From Pseudomonas sp. Seg1 (GTDB lineage Bacteria; Pseudomonadota; Gammaproteobacteria; Pseudomonadales; Pseudomonadaceae): 64,000 nt of DNA. Position 1 is the stretch's first letter, and each line of letters begins with the position of its first letter. Made by a program: the position numbers and the translations under genes. The stretch covers positions 3,629,501 through 3,693,500 of the forward strand of contig NZ_AP021903.1 in the NCBI RefSeq assembly GCF_018326005.1, written 5' to 3'. Below are positions 44,533 to 52,738 of the stretch, piece after piece. Below the pieces are notes generated by a model. The model was not told the DNA's origin, made no database searches, and worked only from the letters and a program-made list of their open reading frames with translations.

Positions 44533-45171
44533 TCAGCTTGCGGACACCAACGCCTTGAGTGAGCTGTCGAACTGCTTCAGTGCGTTGAGTTGCAAGTCCC
44601 GTTGTTTCTCGATCTGCGCAGCGATTTGCGGCGCGGCCTGATTGTGGACCCAGACCGATGGCAGCTGTTTTTCCACCGCCCCTTCGGCCTTGCCGATGTA
44701 TTGCAGGTCGGCATCGTAGAAACGTGCAGTGAAACGCGCTTCAACCAGGCTGTTGCGTTGGGTCAACAGGCGATTGAAAGTGTCGAGCTTCACCACCACA
44801 TCCGGATGGGCCTGAATCAACGCATCAAGGCTGTCGTAAACGGTCACGGACAAGAACTGTTGCTGCAGCGAACTCACCAGCCAGTCGATGGCCAATTCCG
44901 GATCGGAGCTTTCGACGAAGGCTTCGCGAATCCGCGAGTCGAGCGCATCTTTCGCGCCGTTGACCGCCATGTCGTGGTAACGCTCAAGGTATTGCAGGTT
45001 GTCCAGGGTGTTTTCGCTGTACAGCACACCGACGGTCTGCGAGTGCTGCAACGTGGCACTGCTGCCCGTGATGGTTTGAAAATGACACGACCGGGCATCG
45101 TCTGCGTAGGTCGGTGCAGCGGCAGCGCCCATCAGCAGTGCGGCCAGCGCCAGTCGAGTCAGAATGTTCAT
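44533..45171 (-). CDS. Exported hypothetical protein
   Basis: The chosen start (MNILTRLALAALLMG) has AAGGA 9 bases upstream and gives a clean signal peptide cleaved near TYA-DD; a frame extending 47 codons upstream is not plausible. The 212-residue product is helical with LERYHDMAVNGAKDALDSRIREAF and a late QIAAQIEKQRDLQLNALKQ coiled segment. I do not recognise the family. It faces a small plus-strand gene divergently. Confidence 0.75.
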   Translation of the reverse strand: MNILTRLALAALLMGAAAAPTYADDARSCHFQTITGSSATLQHSQTVGVLYSENTLDNLQYLERYHDMAVNGAKDALDSRIREAFVESSDPELAIDWLVSSLQQQFLSVTVYDSLDALIQAHPDVVVKLDTFNRLLTQRNSLVEARFTARFYDADLQYIGKAEGAVEKQLPSVWVHNQAAPQIAAQIEKQRDLQLNALKQFDSSLKALVSAS

Positions 45172-45322
45172 CGCGCAAATTCCTTGAGCTGCGTTTCGAT
45201 GGAGGCGATTTTCCGCCCATTGCCGCGAAAGCAGAACTTGCGTTTCGTGATGGTCACTATTACTTCTAGCGATAGTTGCGCGACGTGCAGACTGATACAC
45301 ACTCAAACACAACTAGAAAAAC

Positions 45323-45589
45323 ATGAATGAGGAACCCTCCTTGAGAACGTTTGACCTGATCCGAGACGCCGTTCTGCCCGATTTTCGCGAGCGGGTGGCT
45401 GAATACCTGGTCCAGTACGAAAGTGTATTGCTCAATAGAAACGACGCCGACCCGCAACTCATTCGGGACACCGCCCATGAGTTGCGCGGTTACTTGCGCG
45501 GCCTCAACACCACACGGGTATTGGGTATGGCGTACTGGGAGGAGCTGGATCGACGGGTCGTCGATACGTGGCTCGCGCCGGACGAATGA
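45323..45589 (+). CDS. Small hypothetical protein
   Basis: The 88-residue, helical, acidic protein starts MNEEPSLRTFDLIRD and ends VVDTWLAPDE. There is no motif that I recognise. GAACAACTAGAAAAACATG offers only a weak ribosome site. Codon use fits the chromosome. It precedes the alcohol dehydrogenase gene by 55 bases and may be transcribed with it. Confidence 0.6.
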   Translation: MNEEPSLRTFDLIRDAVLPDFRERVAEYLVQYESVLLNRNDADPQLIRDTAHELRGYLRGLNTTRVLGMAYWEELDRRVVDTWLAPDE

Positions 45590-45644
45590 CCGACTAGACT
45601 TTCCGGGCTGCCAATGTCCCTGTCTGTTCACCCGGAGGTGTCCC

Positions 45645-46673
45645 ATGAGCAACACCGAACCCACAACGTTCAACGGCTGGGCCGCGACCGCTGCCGGCGC
45701 GCCACTGGAGCGTTACAGCTATGACCCCGGTGCATTGGGCGAAGACGATGTCGAAGTCGCTGTGGAATATTGCGGTGTCTGCCACTCCGACCAGTCACTG
45801 ATCGACAATGACTGGGGCATCAGCCGCTATCCGTTCGTCCCGGGCCACGAAGTGGTGGGCAAGATCGTGCGCATGGGGTCACAGGTGCGCGGTCTCGAAC
45901 TGGGTCAGCGGGTCGGGATCGGTTGGTACAAGGGCAGTTGCATGCACTGCTCGTCCTGTATCTCTGGCTCACAACAACTGTGCGGCACTGCGCAACCGAC
46001 CATCATCGGCAGCAACGGCGGGTTCGCCGACCGTTTGCGCGCGCACTGGGCGTGGGCGATTCCGGTACCCGAAAAGCTTGATCCGGCGCTGGTCGGGCCA
46101 CTGTTCTGTGCAGGCTCGACGGTGTTCAACCCGCTGCTGCAATTCGGCGTCAAACCCACCGACCGGGTCGGCGTGGTCGGCATCGGTGGCCTCGGTCATC
46201 TGGCGCTGCGCTTTCTCAATGCCTGGGGCTGCGAAGTCAGCGCATTCACCTCATCGCTGAACAAGCAGGACGAAGCCAAACGTCTTGGCGCGCATAACGT
46301 CGTCGCCTCAACCGACAGCAAAGCGTTGAAGGCGATTGCCGGCACTCTGGACTTCCTGCTGATCAGCGCCAACGCCGACCTTGACTGGCCGGCCATGCTG
46401 GCCACCCTGCGCGGCAATGGCCGGTTGCACTTTGTCGGCATTGTGCCCAGCGCCATCCCGGTGCATGTGTTCGATCTGATTCCGCAGCAAAAGTCGCTCT
46501 CCGCCTCGCCGGTAGGCTCGCCGGGCACCATGGCGACCATGCTGGAATTCTGTGCGCGGCACCAGATCCTGCCGCAAGTTGAGATGTTTCCCATGAGCAA
46601 AGTCAACGAGGCGGTCGAGCATCTGCGTAGCGGCAAGGCGCGCTACCGCGTGGTGCTGGACGCCAGTCAATAA
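45645..46673 (+). CDS. Zinc-dependent alcohol dehydrogenase (YahK/AdhA-like, CAD group)
   Basis: The start MSNTEPTTFNGWAAT has GGAGGTGTCCC upstream; the frame is open further 5' but without a better start. The 342-residue enzyme has catalytic zinc residues in EYCGVCHSD and PGHEVVGKI. The structural zinc cysteines stand in CMHCSSCISGSQQLC, and the NADP-binding GVVGIGGLGHLALRF follows. It belongs to the cinnamyl-alcohol-dehydrogenase-like group (YahK, YjgB) that reduces aldehydes with NADPH. Confidence 0.92.
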   Translation: MSNTEPTTFNGWAATAAGAPLERYSYDPGALGEDDVEVAVEYCGVCHSDQSLIDNDWGISRYPFVPGHEVVGKIVRMGSQVRGLELGQRVGIGWYKGSCMHCSSCISGSQQLCGTAQPTIIGSNGGFADRLRAHWAWAIPVPEKLDPALVGPLFCAGSTVFNPLLQFGVKPTDRVGVVGIGGLGHLALRFLNAWGCEVSAFTSSLNKQDEAKRLGAHNVVASTDSKALKAIAGTLDFLLISANADLDWPAMLATLRGNGRLHFVGIVPSAIPVHVFDLIPQQKSLSASPVGSPGTMATMLEFCARHQILPQVEMFPMSKVNEAVEHLRSGKARYRVVLDASQ

Positions 46674-46780
46674 AACAACGGCGCGTCGGCCATTGCCGGA
46701 CGCGCCGCCCCTCCTGCCAAAACAGCCCCGAACGCTTACAATCGCCCGTCTAACTGCCAATCAGACAGGCTCTGCCAGAA

Positions 46781-47938
46781 ATGCCGCTCGACCCTCCTAC
46801 GATGTTGACTATCTCGATCGCCCTCGCCGCCGCCGCGGCGCTGTATCTGGCGATCGAGTGGCGCAGTATTCGTGAGCCCTCGCTACTGTTCTGGAGCGCT
46901 GGTTTCGCCACGATTACCGTGGGTTCAACCCTTGCCCTGCTGCGCAGCAGTGGCTTTGTGTTGATCGGCATCTGGTTCGCCAACGGCCTGTTGGTGACCG
47001 CCCACTTTCTGTTTCTGCTGGGTGTTGCACGCTTCACCCAGACACGCCTGTCTCGCGGCTGGTCGCTGATCTTTGTCATTTGGCTGGTCATGCTGGTGTT
47101 GCCGGAAGGACCGCTGTGGTCGAAGGTGATGCTGGCGGCCAACTCGCTGCTGGTGGCGCTGTCGACGCTCAAGGCGAGTTTTCTGCTGCGCCCCCACGGC
47201 AAGTCGCTAAGCGTCGGTGCGGTGCAACTGCGCTACGTCTTGCTGGCCCACGGGATTTTCTATGTTCTCAAAGCGCTGACCGTGATGATTCCCGGCACGC
47301 TCATCGATCTGGCGGCGTTTCGTGGCGAGATCATTCAGATCTCGCTGGTCGAAGGCACCATGGCGATCATGCTGATTGCGCTGTCGATGACCGGCACCGA
47401 ACGCTACCGCCGCGAAAAAGAGATCGCCCGCCTCGCGGCCCGCGATCCGCTGACGGCCCTGTACAACCGCCGCGCCCTCGAAATGCGCGCACCGCGCTTG
47501 TTGCAGGACACCTCGCCGCAACGTCCCGGCGCTCTGTTGCTGATCGATATCGACAATTTCAAACTGGTCAACGACCAGTACGGCCACACCGCCGGCGACC
47601 GCTTGCTGATCGCCTTGAGCGAGTTGATCCGCGCGCTCCTGCCCCGCGAAGCGCTGACGGCGCGTCTGGGCGGTGACGAGTTCGTGATCCTGTTGGCCCA
47701 CGCCTCCAATGAACGCATAGTTGAACTCGGCGACGCCTTGCGCGAGCAGTTCCTGACAACCTCTTCACAGACATTCCCGACGCCTGACGCCGTAACGTTG
47801 AGCATCGGTGCCACGATTTTCGACACACCGCCCGCCAGTCTCGCCGCACTGATCGAACAAGGCGACGCCGCGCTCTACGAATCCAAACGCGGCGGGCGTA
47901 ACCGCATCCGCCTGACCGGGCGCACCACTCCAGGATGA
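46781..47938 (+). CDS. Membrane-bound diguanylate cyclase
   Basis: The 385-residue protein has about six or seven membrane segments in residues 8-205 and a C-terminal GGDEF domain with an intact active site RLGGDEFVI (GGDEF 297-301), so it should make cyclic di-GMP. The inhibitory I-site RxxD five residues upstream is absent (REAL/TAR instead), so product feedback is not expected. It overlaps the following thioesterase gene by 4 bases. Confidence 0.92.
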   Translation: MPLDPPTMLTISIALAAAAALYLAIEWRSIREPSLLFWSAGFATITVGSTLALLRSSGFVLIGIWFANGLLVTAHFLFLLGVARFTQTRLSRGWSLIFVIWLVMLVLPEGPLWSKVMLAANSLLVALSTLKASFLLRPHGKSLSVGAVQLRYVLLAHGIFYVLKALTVMIPGTLIDLAAFRGEIIQISLVEGTMAIMLIALSMTGTERYRREKEIARLAARDPLTALYNRRALEMRAPRLLQDTSPQRPGALLLIDIDNFKLVNDQYGHTAGDRLLIALSELIRALLPREALTARLGGDEFVILLAHASNERIVELGDALREQFLTTSSQTFPTPDAVTLSIGATIFDTPPASLAALIEQGDAALYESKRGGRNRIRLTGRTTPG

Positions 47939-48441
47939 CCACCCCCATGTCCAGCCTCGACACCTCACTGCAAGACAGCGCCGCCCCCGAGGGCGTTTGC
48001 TATGGCTGCGGCGGCCGCAATCCGCACGGCCTGCACATCAAAAGCCACTGGCACGAAGACGGCATCCACGTTGTCGCTGAACATTTGCCTGACGCCCAAT
48101 ACTGTGGCTGGCCGGAACTGGTTTACGGCGGGCTGATCGCGATGCTGGTCGATTGCCACTCCAACTGGACCGCAATGGCTTATCACTACCGCGCAGAAAA
48201 CCGCGATCCTGGGACCCTGCCGCGCATCGACTGCGTCACCGGCAACCTTGGCATCAAGTTCATCAAACCGACGCCGATGGGCGTAGCGCTGACCCTGAAG
48301 GCGAAAGTCGAAGGTGAAGTCGGGCGCAAGACCCGGGTGATCTGCGAGGTGTTTGCAGGGGACGTGCTGACAGCGGTGGGCGACTCGGTGTTTGTGCGGG
48401 TCGACACCGCGCAGTTGGCAGCGTCGGCGCAGGGACGCTAA
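47935..48441 (+). CDS. PaaI-type hotdog thioesterase
   Basis: The 168-residue protein has GVCYGCGGRNPHGLHI at the start, then the hotdog core with QYCGWPELVYGGLIAMLVDCHSNWTAMAYHY (the catalytic Asp in LVDCH) and IKFIKPTPMGVALTLKAKVE. Such proteins hydrolyse acyl-CoA thioesters. The ATG overlaps the diguanylate cyclase stop; an ATG four codons later is an equal alternative. It converges with the Mug gene, overlapping by 4 bases. Confidence 0.85.
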   Translation: MTTPMSSLDTSLQDSAAPEGVCYGCGGRNPHGLHIKSHWHEDGIHVVAEHLPDAQYCGWPELVYGGLIAMLVDCHSNWTAMAYHYRAENRDPGTLPRIDCVTGNLGIKFIKPTPMGVALTLKAKVEGEVGRKTRVICEVFAGDVLTAVGDSVFVRVDTAQLAASAQGR

Positions 48442-48950
48442 GGCCTGACGGCCAGACGAAGTGCTCGATACGCCGTCACCAATTGCTCCTGCGTGAACGC
48501 CAGATTGCGCCCGCTCGGATTGGGCAATATCCACACCGCTGCCCCACCAAAGGTGCTGTCCTGACGCCCCCACTGCACCTCACGCTGACCGGACAACGCG
48601 GCAAACGCCGCTTTGCCCAGAAACGCGACAAACCCGGGGGCGTAACGCCTGATCTTTAGCTCGAAGTTGGCGGCAGCGGCATTGAATTCATCCAGGGACA
48701 GCTGATCCGCTCGCGCCGTCGGGCGATCCACGACAGCGGTCAATCCGCAGTGATACTGCAGGATCGTCCGGTCATTTTCCGGGCGAATCTCTTCAGGCGT
48801 GAACCCGGCCAGATGCAGCGTGCGCCAGAACCGGTTGCCACGGCCGGCGAAGTGATGCCCTTGTGCGGCGGCCAGCAGGCCGGGATTGATGCCGCAAAAG
48901 ATCACCGAAAGATCATTCACAAGAATGTCCTCAAGCCCCTCACCTGCCAT
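48438..48950 (-). CDS. mug: Mismatch-specific G:T/U DNA glycosylase
   Basis: The 170-residue protein has the MUG motifs: VIFCGINPGLLAAAQGHHFAGRGNRFW with the active-site GINPG, a central FVAFLGKAAFAALSG, and WILPNPSGRNLAF (NPSGRN intercalation loop). It removes uracil or thymine from mismatches with guanine. It is divergent from the GNAT gene. Confidence 0.93.
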   Translation of the reverse strand: MAGEGLEDILVNDLSVIFCGINPGLLAAAQGHHFAGRGNRFWRTLHLAGFTPEEIRPENDRTILQYHCGLTAVVDRPTARADQLSLDEFNAAAANFELKIRRYAPGFVAFLGKAAFAALSGQREVQWGRQDSTFGGAAVWILPNPSGRNLAFTQEQLVTAYRALRLAVRP

Positions 48951-49032
48951 ATCGTTCCCTTTTTGCTATTTTCACTCGGGCATTGCCCCGTATAGAGCCA
49001 CGGAAGGTAGCGTAAACCATGGAGCCATCTCA

Positions 49033-50178
49033 ATGAGTCAACAGATTCGCCTCGCATCCCACTTCGATGCCCAAGCCATAAGCCAAGTCATTGTCGCTGC
49101 TTTGCGTGAATCCAACGCCCAACACTACTCGCCAGAAATCATTGATCAGGTGGAGAAAAGCTTCTCTCCTGCGGCGATCCTGCAGTTGTTGAATCAACGT
49201 CGGATGTTTGTGGCGACAATCGATCAGCAAGTCATTGCAACGGCAAGCCTTGATGGTGACGTGGTTCGAAGCGTATTTGTTACACCATCTCACCAAGGCG
49301 CCGGAATCGGGAAGCTGCTGATGGCGACTCTCGAGACAGTCGCCACCAAGGAGGGCGCCCAGAGCCTTCGTGTACCCTCCTCTATCACCGCCGAAGATTT
49401 CTACACTTCGCTGGGGTTCGAAAAAGTTCGAGACGAATTTCATGGCATTGAGCGCACGATCATCATGGAAAAACGGCTGAGACCTTCATTAAAAACCGTA
49501 GATTGCACGCCCCAACAACAAAAACTTCGCGAGACACTTGTTCTACTTTATGGACGGCTCGAAGAAATCGTCAAAGGCAAAAGACCGTTTGGCAGCTTCA
49601 TTGAGCCCGACGAGTTGACAAAGAAATTTCATTTCAACTTGGAAACCTATCCTCGACTGGAGATGTTGTTCTCGCCTGAAGATTGCGAGACGTTGGCCGA
49701 CTACGCAACGATGAGCAAGGAAGCACTTTTGGCCAGTGCGACAACTCCGCTGGAGCGTCTGATGATCGCAACGATATGGAAACAAGACGATCTGGGAAAA
49801 ATCGGCCACATCGCAGCGGGTATTGTTGAGAGCAATAAAAACTCCGCCAATGACCCAATAGACAAGAAAGCACCGGTATTCAAGCAATTTGGCCGTCATC
49901 TGTCTGAGCCAGCCTCTCAACCAATCGTCGACCAACATAGTTTGCGTGCGTTCAGGTATCTGCTCGGCCAAGACCTGTGCGATGGCCGACACACGCTCGA
50001 AACAGTAACGGTGGGAGAAGTTAAACTTTATACAGAGTGGGTTCGAGGTCTGATCGAAGCTATCCCCTTCGATGCCCGAGCGGATCAGATGTATGAATTT
50101 GACAAGTCAATGTACGCACTTGGCAAGGCAACAAAATCTTTCATTGCCGCAGTAATCCCTTCTAAAAAAGATGCCTGA
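49033..50178 (+). CDS. GNAT acetyltransferase fused to an uncharacterised C-terminal domain
   Basis: The chosen start MSQQIRLASHFDAQAIS has GGAGCCATCTCA upstream. Residues 1-150 form a GNAT domain with the acetyl-CoA loop SHQGAGIGKLL (86-96) and FYTSLGFEKVR near its end. Residues 155-381 form a second part, helical and rich in charged residues (TPQQQKLRETLVLLYGRLEEIVKG, ATIWKQDDLGKIGHI), that I do not recognise. GNAT proteins are usually 140-180 residues. The second part and the local composition are more AT-rich than neighbours, hinting at transfer. A terminator overlaps the stop. Confidence 0.85.
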   Translation: MSQQIRLASHFDAQAISQVIVAALRESNAQHYSPEIIDQVEKSFSPAAILQLLNQRRMFVATIDQQVIATASLDGDVVRSVFVTPSHQGAGIGKLLMATLETVATKEGAQSLRVPSSITAEDFYTSLGFEKVRDEFHGIERTIIMEKRLRPSLKTVDCTPQQQKLRETLVLLYGRLEEIVKGKRPFGSFIEPDELTKKFHFNLETYPRLEMLFSPEDCETLADYATMSKEALLASATTPLERLMIATIWKQDDLGKIGHIAAGIVESNKNSANDPIDKKAPVFKQFGRHLSEPASQPIVDQHSLRAFRYLLGQDLCDGRHTLETVTVGEVKLYTEWVRGLIEAIPFDARADQMYEFDKSMYALGKATKSFIAAVIPSKKDA

Positions 50179-50192
50179 GAGGCAGATTTTTT
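50172..50192 (+). terminator. Rho-independent terminator of the GNAT gene
   Basis: TGCCT-GAG-AGGCA is followed by GATTTTTTT. The stem includes the TGA stop codon itself. A second, longer palindrome (TGGTGAG/CTCACCA) without T-run lies 10 bases further on. Confidence 0.7.
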
Positions 50193-50235
50193 GAGAAACC
50201 CGTGGTGAGAGAATCCCTCACCATGGGCCCACCGA

Positions 50236-52440
50236 CTACTTAGACAAAACCGCCACGTTGGCCCGCGCCGAATGCAGCTTCTTGTAGCTCTCGATCAAGC
50301 GCAGATGCCGGTCCAGTCCTTCCAGCTTCATGCTCGTCGGCGTCAAACCATAGAAGCGCACGCTACCGTTTACCGAACCAATGGCCGCGTCCATGCGCTC
50401 GTCGCCGAACATGCGGCGGAAGTTGGTTTCGTAGTCAGCCAGCACCAGGTCCTCGTCCAGTTCCATCTCCAGCACCACGTTCACCGCTTGATAGAACAAG
50501 CCGCGTTCGACGGTGTTGTCGTTGTATTGCAGGAAGGCTTCGACCAGGTCTTTCGCTTGATCGTACTTCTGCAAGGCGAGGTAGATCAGCAGGCGCAGTT
50601 CGAGGATGGTCAACTTGCCCCACGGCGTGTTGTCATCGAACTCGACGCCGATCAGCGTAGTGATTTCGGTGTAATCGTCCAGCTCGCTGTTTTCCAGGCC
50701 CTGGGCGAGGTTACGCAGGCCGACTTTGCTCAGGCTGTGCAGGTTGAGGATGTCGGCACGGAATTGCAGGGCTTTGTTGGTGTTGTCCCAGATCAGGTCT
50801 TCGACCGGGTAGATCTCCGAGTAGTCTGGCACCAGAATCCGGCAGGCCTTGGCACCGATGTGCTCATAGACCGCCATGTAGACTTCTTTGCCCATGTCTT
50901 CGAGGATGCCGAACAGTGTTGCGGCTTCTTCGGCGTTGGAGTCTTCGCCTTGACCGGAGAAGTCCCACTCGACGAATTCGAAGTCTGGCTTGGCACTGAA
51001 GAAGCGCCACGACACCACACCGCTGGAGTCGATGAAGTGCTCGACGAAGTTGTTCGGCTCGGTTACAGCCTGACCCGAGAAAGTCGGCTGCGGCAAGTCG
51101 TTCAGACCCTCGAAGCTACGACCCTGCAACAATTCGGTCAGGCTGCGCTCCAGCGCCACTTCCAGGCTTGGGTGCGCGCCAAACGAGGCAAACACACCGC
51201 CGGTGCGCGGGTTCATCAGGGTCACGCACATCACCGGGAATTCACCGCCCAGCGACGCGTCCTTGACCAGCACCGGAAAGCCCTGTTCTTCCAGACCCTT
51301 GATACCGGCCAGAATGCTCGGGTACTTCTCGAGCACTGCCTGCGGCACATCCGGCAGGGCCATTTCACCTTCGAGGATTTCGCGTTTGACCGCGCGTTCA
51401 AAGATTTCCGATAGGCACTGCACCTGCGCTTCGGCCAGCGTGTTGCCAGCGCTCATGCCGTTGCTGAGGAACAGGTTTTCGATCAGGTTGGACGGGAAGT
51501 ACACCACTTCATTGTCGGACTGGCGCACGAACGGCAGCGAGCAGATGCCGCGCTGGGTGTTGCCGGAGTTGGTGTCGTAGAGGTGCGAACCGAGCAGCTC
51601 GCCATCGCGGTTGTAAATGCCGAGGCAGTATTCGTCGAGGATTTCGGTTGGCAGCGCATCTTTCGGCCCGGGCTTGAACCAGCGCTCGTCCGGGTAATGC
51701 ACGAACTCGGCATTGGCGATCTCTTCGCCCCAGAACTGATCGTTGTAGAAAAAGTTGCAGTTCAGCCGCTCGATGAACTCGCCCAGCGCCGAGGCCAGCG
51801 CGCCCTCTTTGGTCGCGCCCTTGCCGTTGGTGAAGCACATTGGCGAGTGCGCGTCGCGGATATGCAGCGACCAGACGTTCGGCACGATGTTGCGCCACGA
51901 AGCGATTTCGATCTTCATGCCCAGGTCGGCGAGAATCCCCGACATGTTGGCGATGGTCTGCTCCAGCGGCAGATCCTTGCCGGCGATGTAAGTGCCCGCT
52001 TCTGAAGTGGAATGCGGCATCAACAGCGCCTGAGCATCGGCGTCGAGATTTTCCACCTCTTCAATGATGAACTCGGGACCGGTCTGCACGACCTTCTTCA
52101 CGGTGCAACGGTCGATGGAGCGCAGGATGCCCAGGCGATCCTTTTCCGAGATGTCAGCCGGCAGCTCGACCTGGATCTTGAAGATCTGGTTGTAGCGGTT
52201 TTCCGGGTCGACGATGTTGTTCTGCGACAGGCGAATGTTTTCAGTGGGAATGTTGCGCGTGTCGCAGTACAACTTCACAAAGTAAGCCGCGCACAAGGCC
52301 GACGACGCCAGGAAGTAATCGAACGGTCCCGGTGCCGAGCCATCGCCCTTGTAACGAATGGGCTGATCGGCGATCACCGTGAAGTCGTCGAACTTGGCTT
52401 CAAGTCGAAGGTTGTCGAGAAAGTTGACCTTGATTTCCAT
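50236..52440 (-). CDS. ycaO: OsmC/YcaO-domain protein
   Basis: The 734-residue protein has an N-terminal OsmC-like domain (about 1-140, VIADQPIRYKGDGSAPGPFDYFLASSALCA). The YcaO domain follows (about 150-590), with GKGATKEGALASALGEFIERLNC and NGMSAGNTLAEAQVQCLSEIFERAVK carrying its ATP/Mg-binding Glu residues. The C-terminal part is helical, TPR-like (about 590-734). This is the arrangement of the housekeeping proteins related to E. coli YcaO, which has been linked to RimO-dependent methylthiolation of ribosomal protein S12. It is not a peptide-natural-product cyclodehydratase: no precursor or partner genes are near. Confidence 0.92.
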   Translation of the reverse strand: MEIKVNFLDNLRLEAKFDDFTVIADQPIRYKGDGSAPGPFDYFLASSALCAAYFVKLYCDTRNIPTENIRLSQNNIVDPENRYNQIFKIQVELPADISEKDRLGILRSIDRCTVKKVVQTGPEFIIEEVENLDADAQALLMPHSTSEAGTYIAGKDLPLEQTIANMSGILADLGMKIEIASWRNIVPNVWSLHIRDAHSPMCFTNGKGATKEGALASALGEFIERLNCNFFYNDQFWGEEIANAEFVHYPDERWFKPGPKDALPTEILDEYCLGIYNRDGELLGSHLYDTNSGNTQRGICSLPFVRQSDNEVVYFPSNLIENLFLSNGMSAGNTLAEAQVQCLSEIFERAVKREILEGEMALPDVPQAVLEKYPSILAGIKGLEEQGFPVLVKDASLGGEFPVMCVTLMNPRTGGVFASFGAHPSLEVALERSLTELLQGRSFEGLNDLPQPTFSGQAVTEPNNFVEHFIDSSGVVSWRFFSAKPDFEFVEWDFSGQGEDSNAEEAATLFGILEDMGKEVYMAVYEHIGAKACRILVPDYSEIYPVEDLIWDNTNKALQFRADILNLHSLSKVGLRNLAQGLENSELDDYTEITTLIGVEFDDNTPWGKLTILELRLLIYLALQKYDQAKDLVEAFLQYNDNTVERGLFYQAVNVVLEMELDEDLVLADYETNFRRMFGDERMDAAIGSVNGSVRFYGLTPTSMKLEGLDRHLRLIESYKKLHSARANVAVLSK

Positions 52441-52738
52441 GCGGGATTACCAGAATACGGCTAAACGAATGGCGGCCATTATCCGGTTTTTGAGCGGGAA
52501 GTCTTGTGCTTTCGGGAATCGCCGCTGACCGGCGCAACGCGGTTTACGGGCCGCAGATGCATGCCCGCAGCGAGTTTTGCGGGTCAGTCGTCAATTGTTG
52601 CAAACACGCCAAGGCAAAGACTCGTCGGGTTCACTACGCTTCTACAGATTCGGATCAATGCAATCGCGAAAAAGAATCTGAACATTGTGCACGCGCCACT
52701 GTTCCAGATTCAGAAGACTGCGGATCAAGGACGAGCGA

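Noticed and set aside
50236..52440. YcaO gene as part of a thiazole/oxazole-modified peptide cluster
   Set aside because: The protein has the OsmC-YcaO-helical layout of the housekeeping form. No precursor peptide, dehydrogenase or export gene is near.
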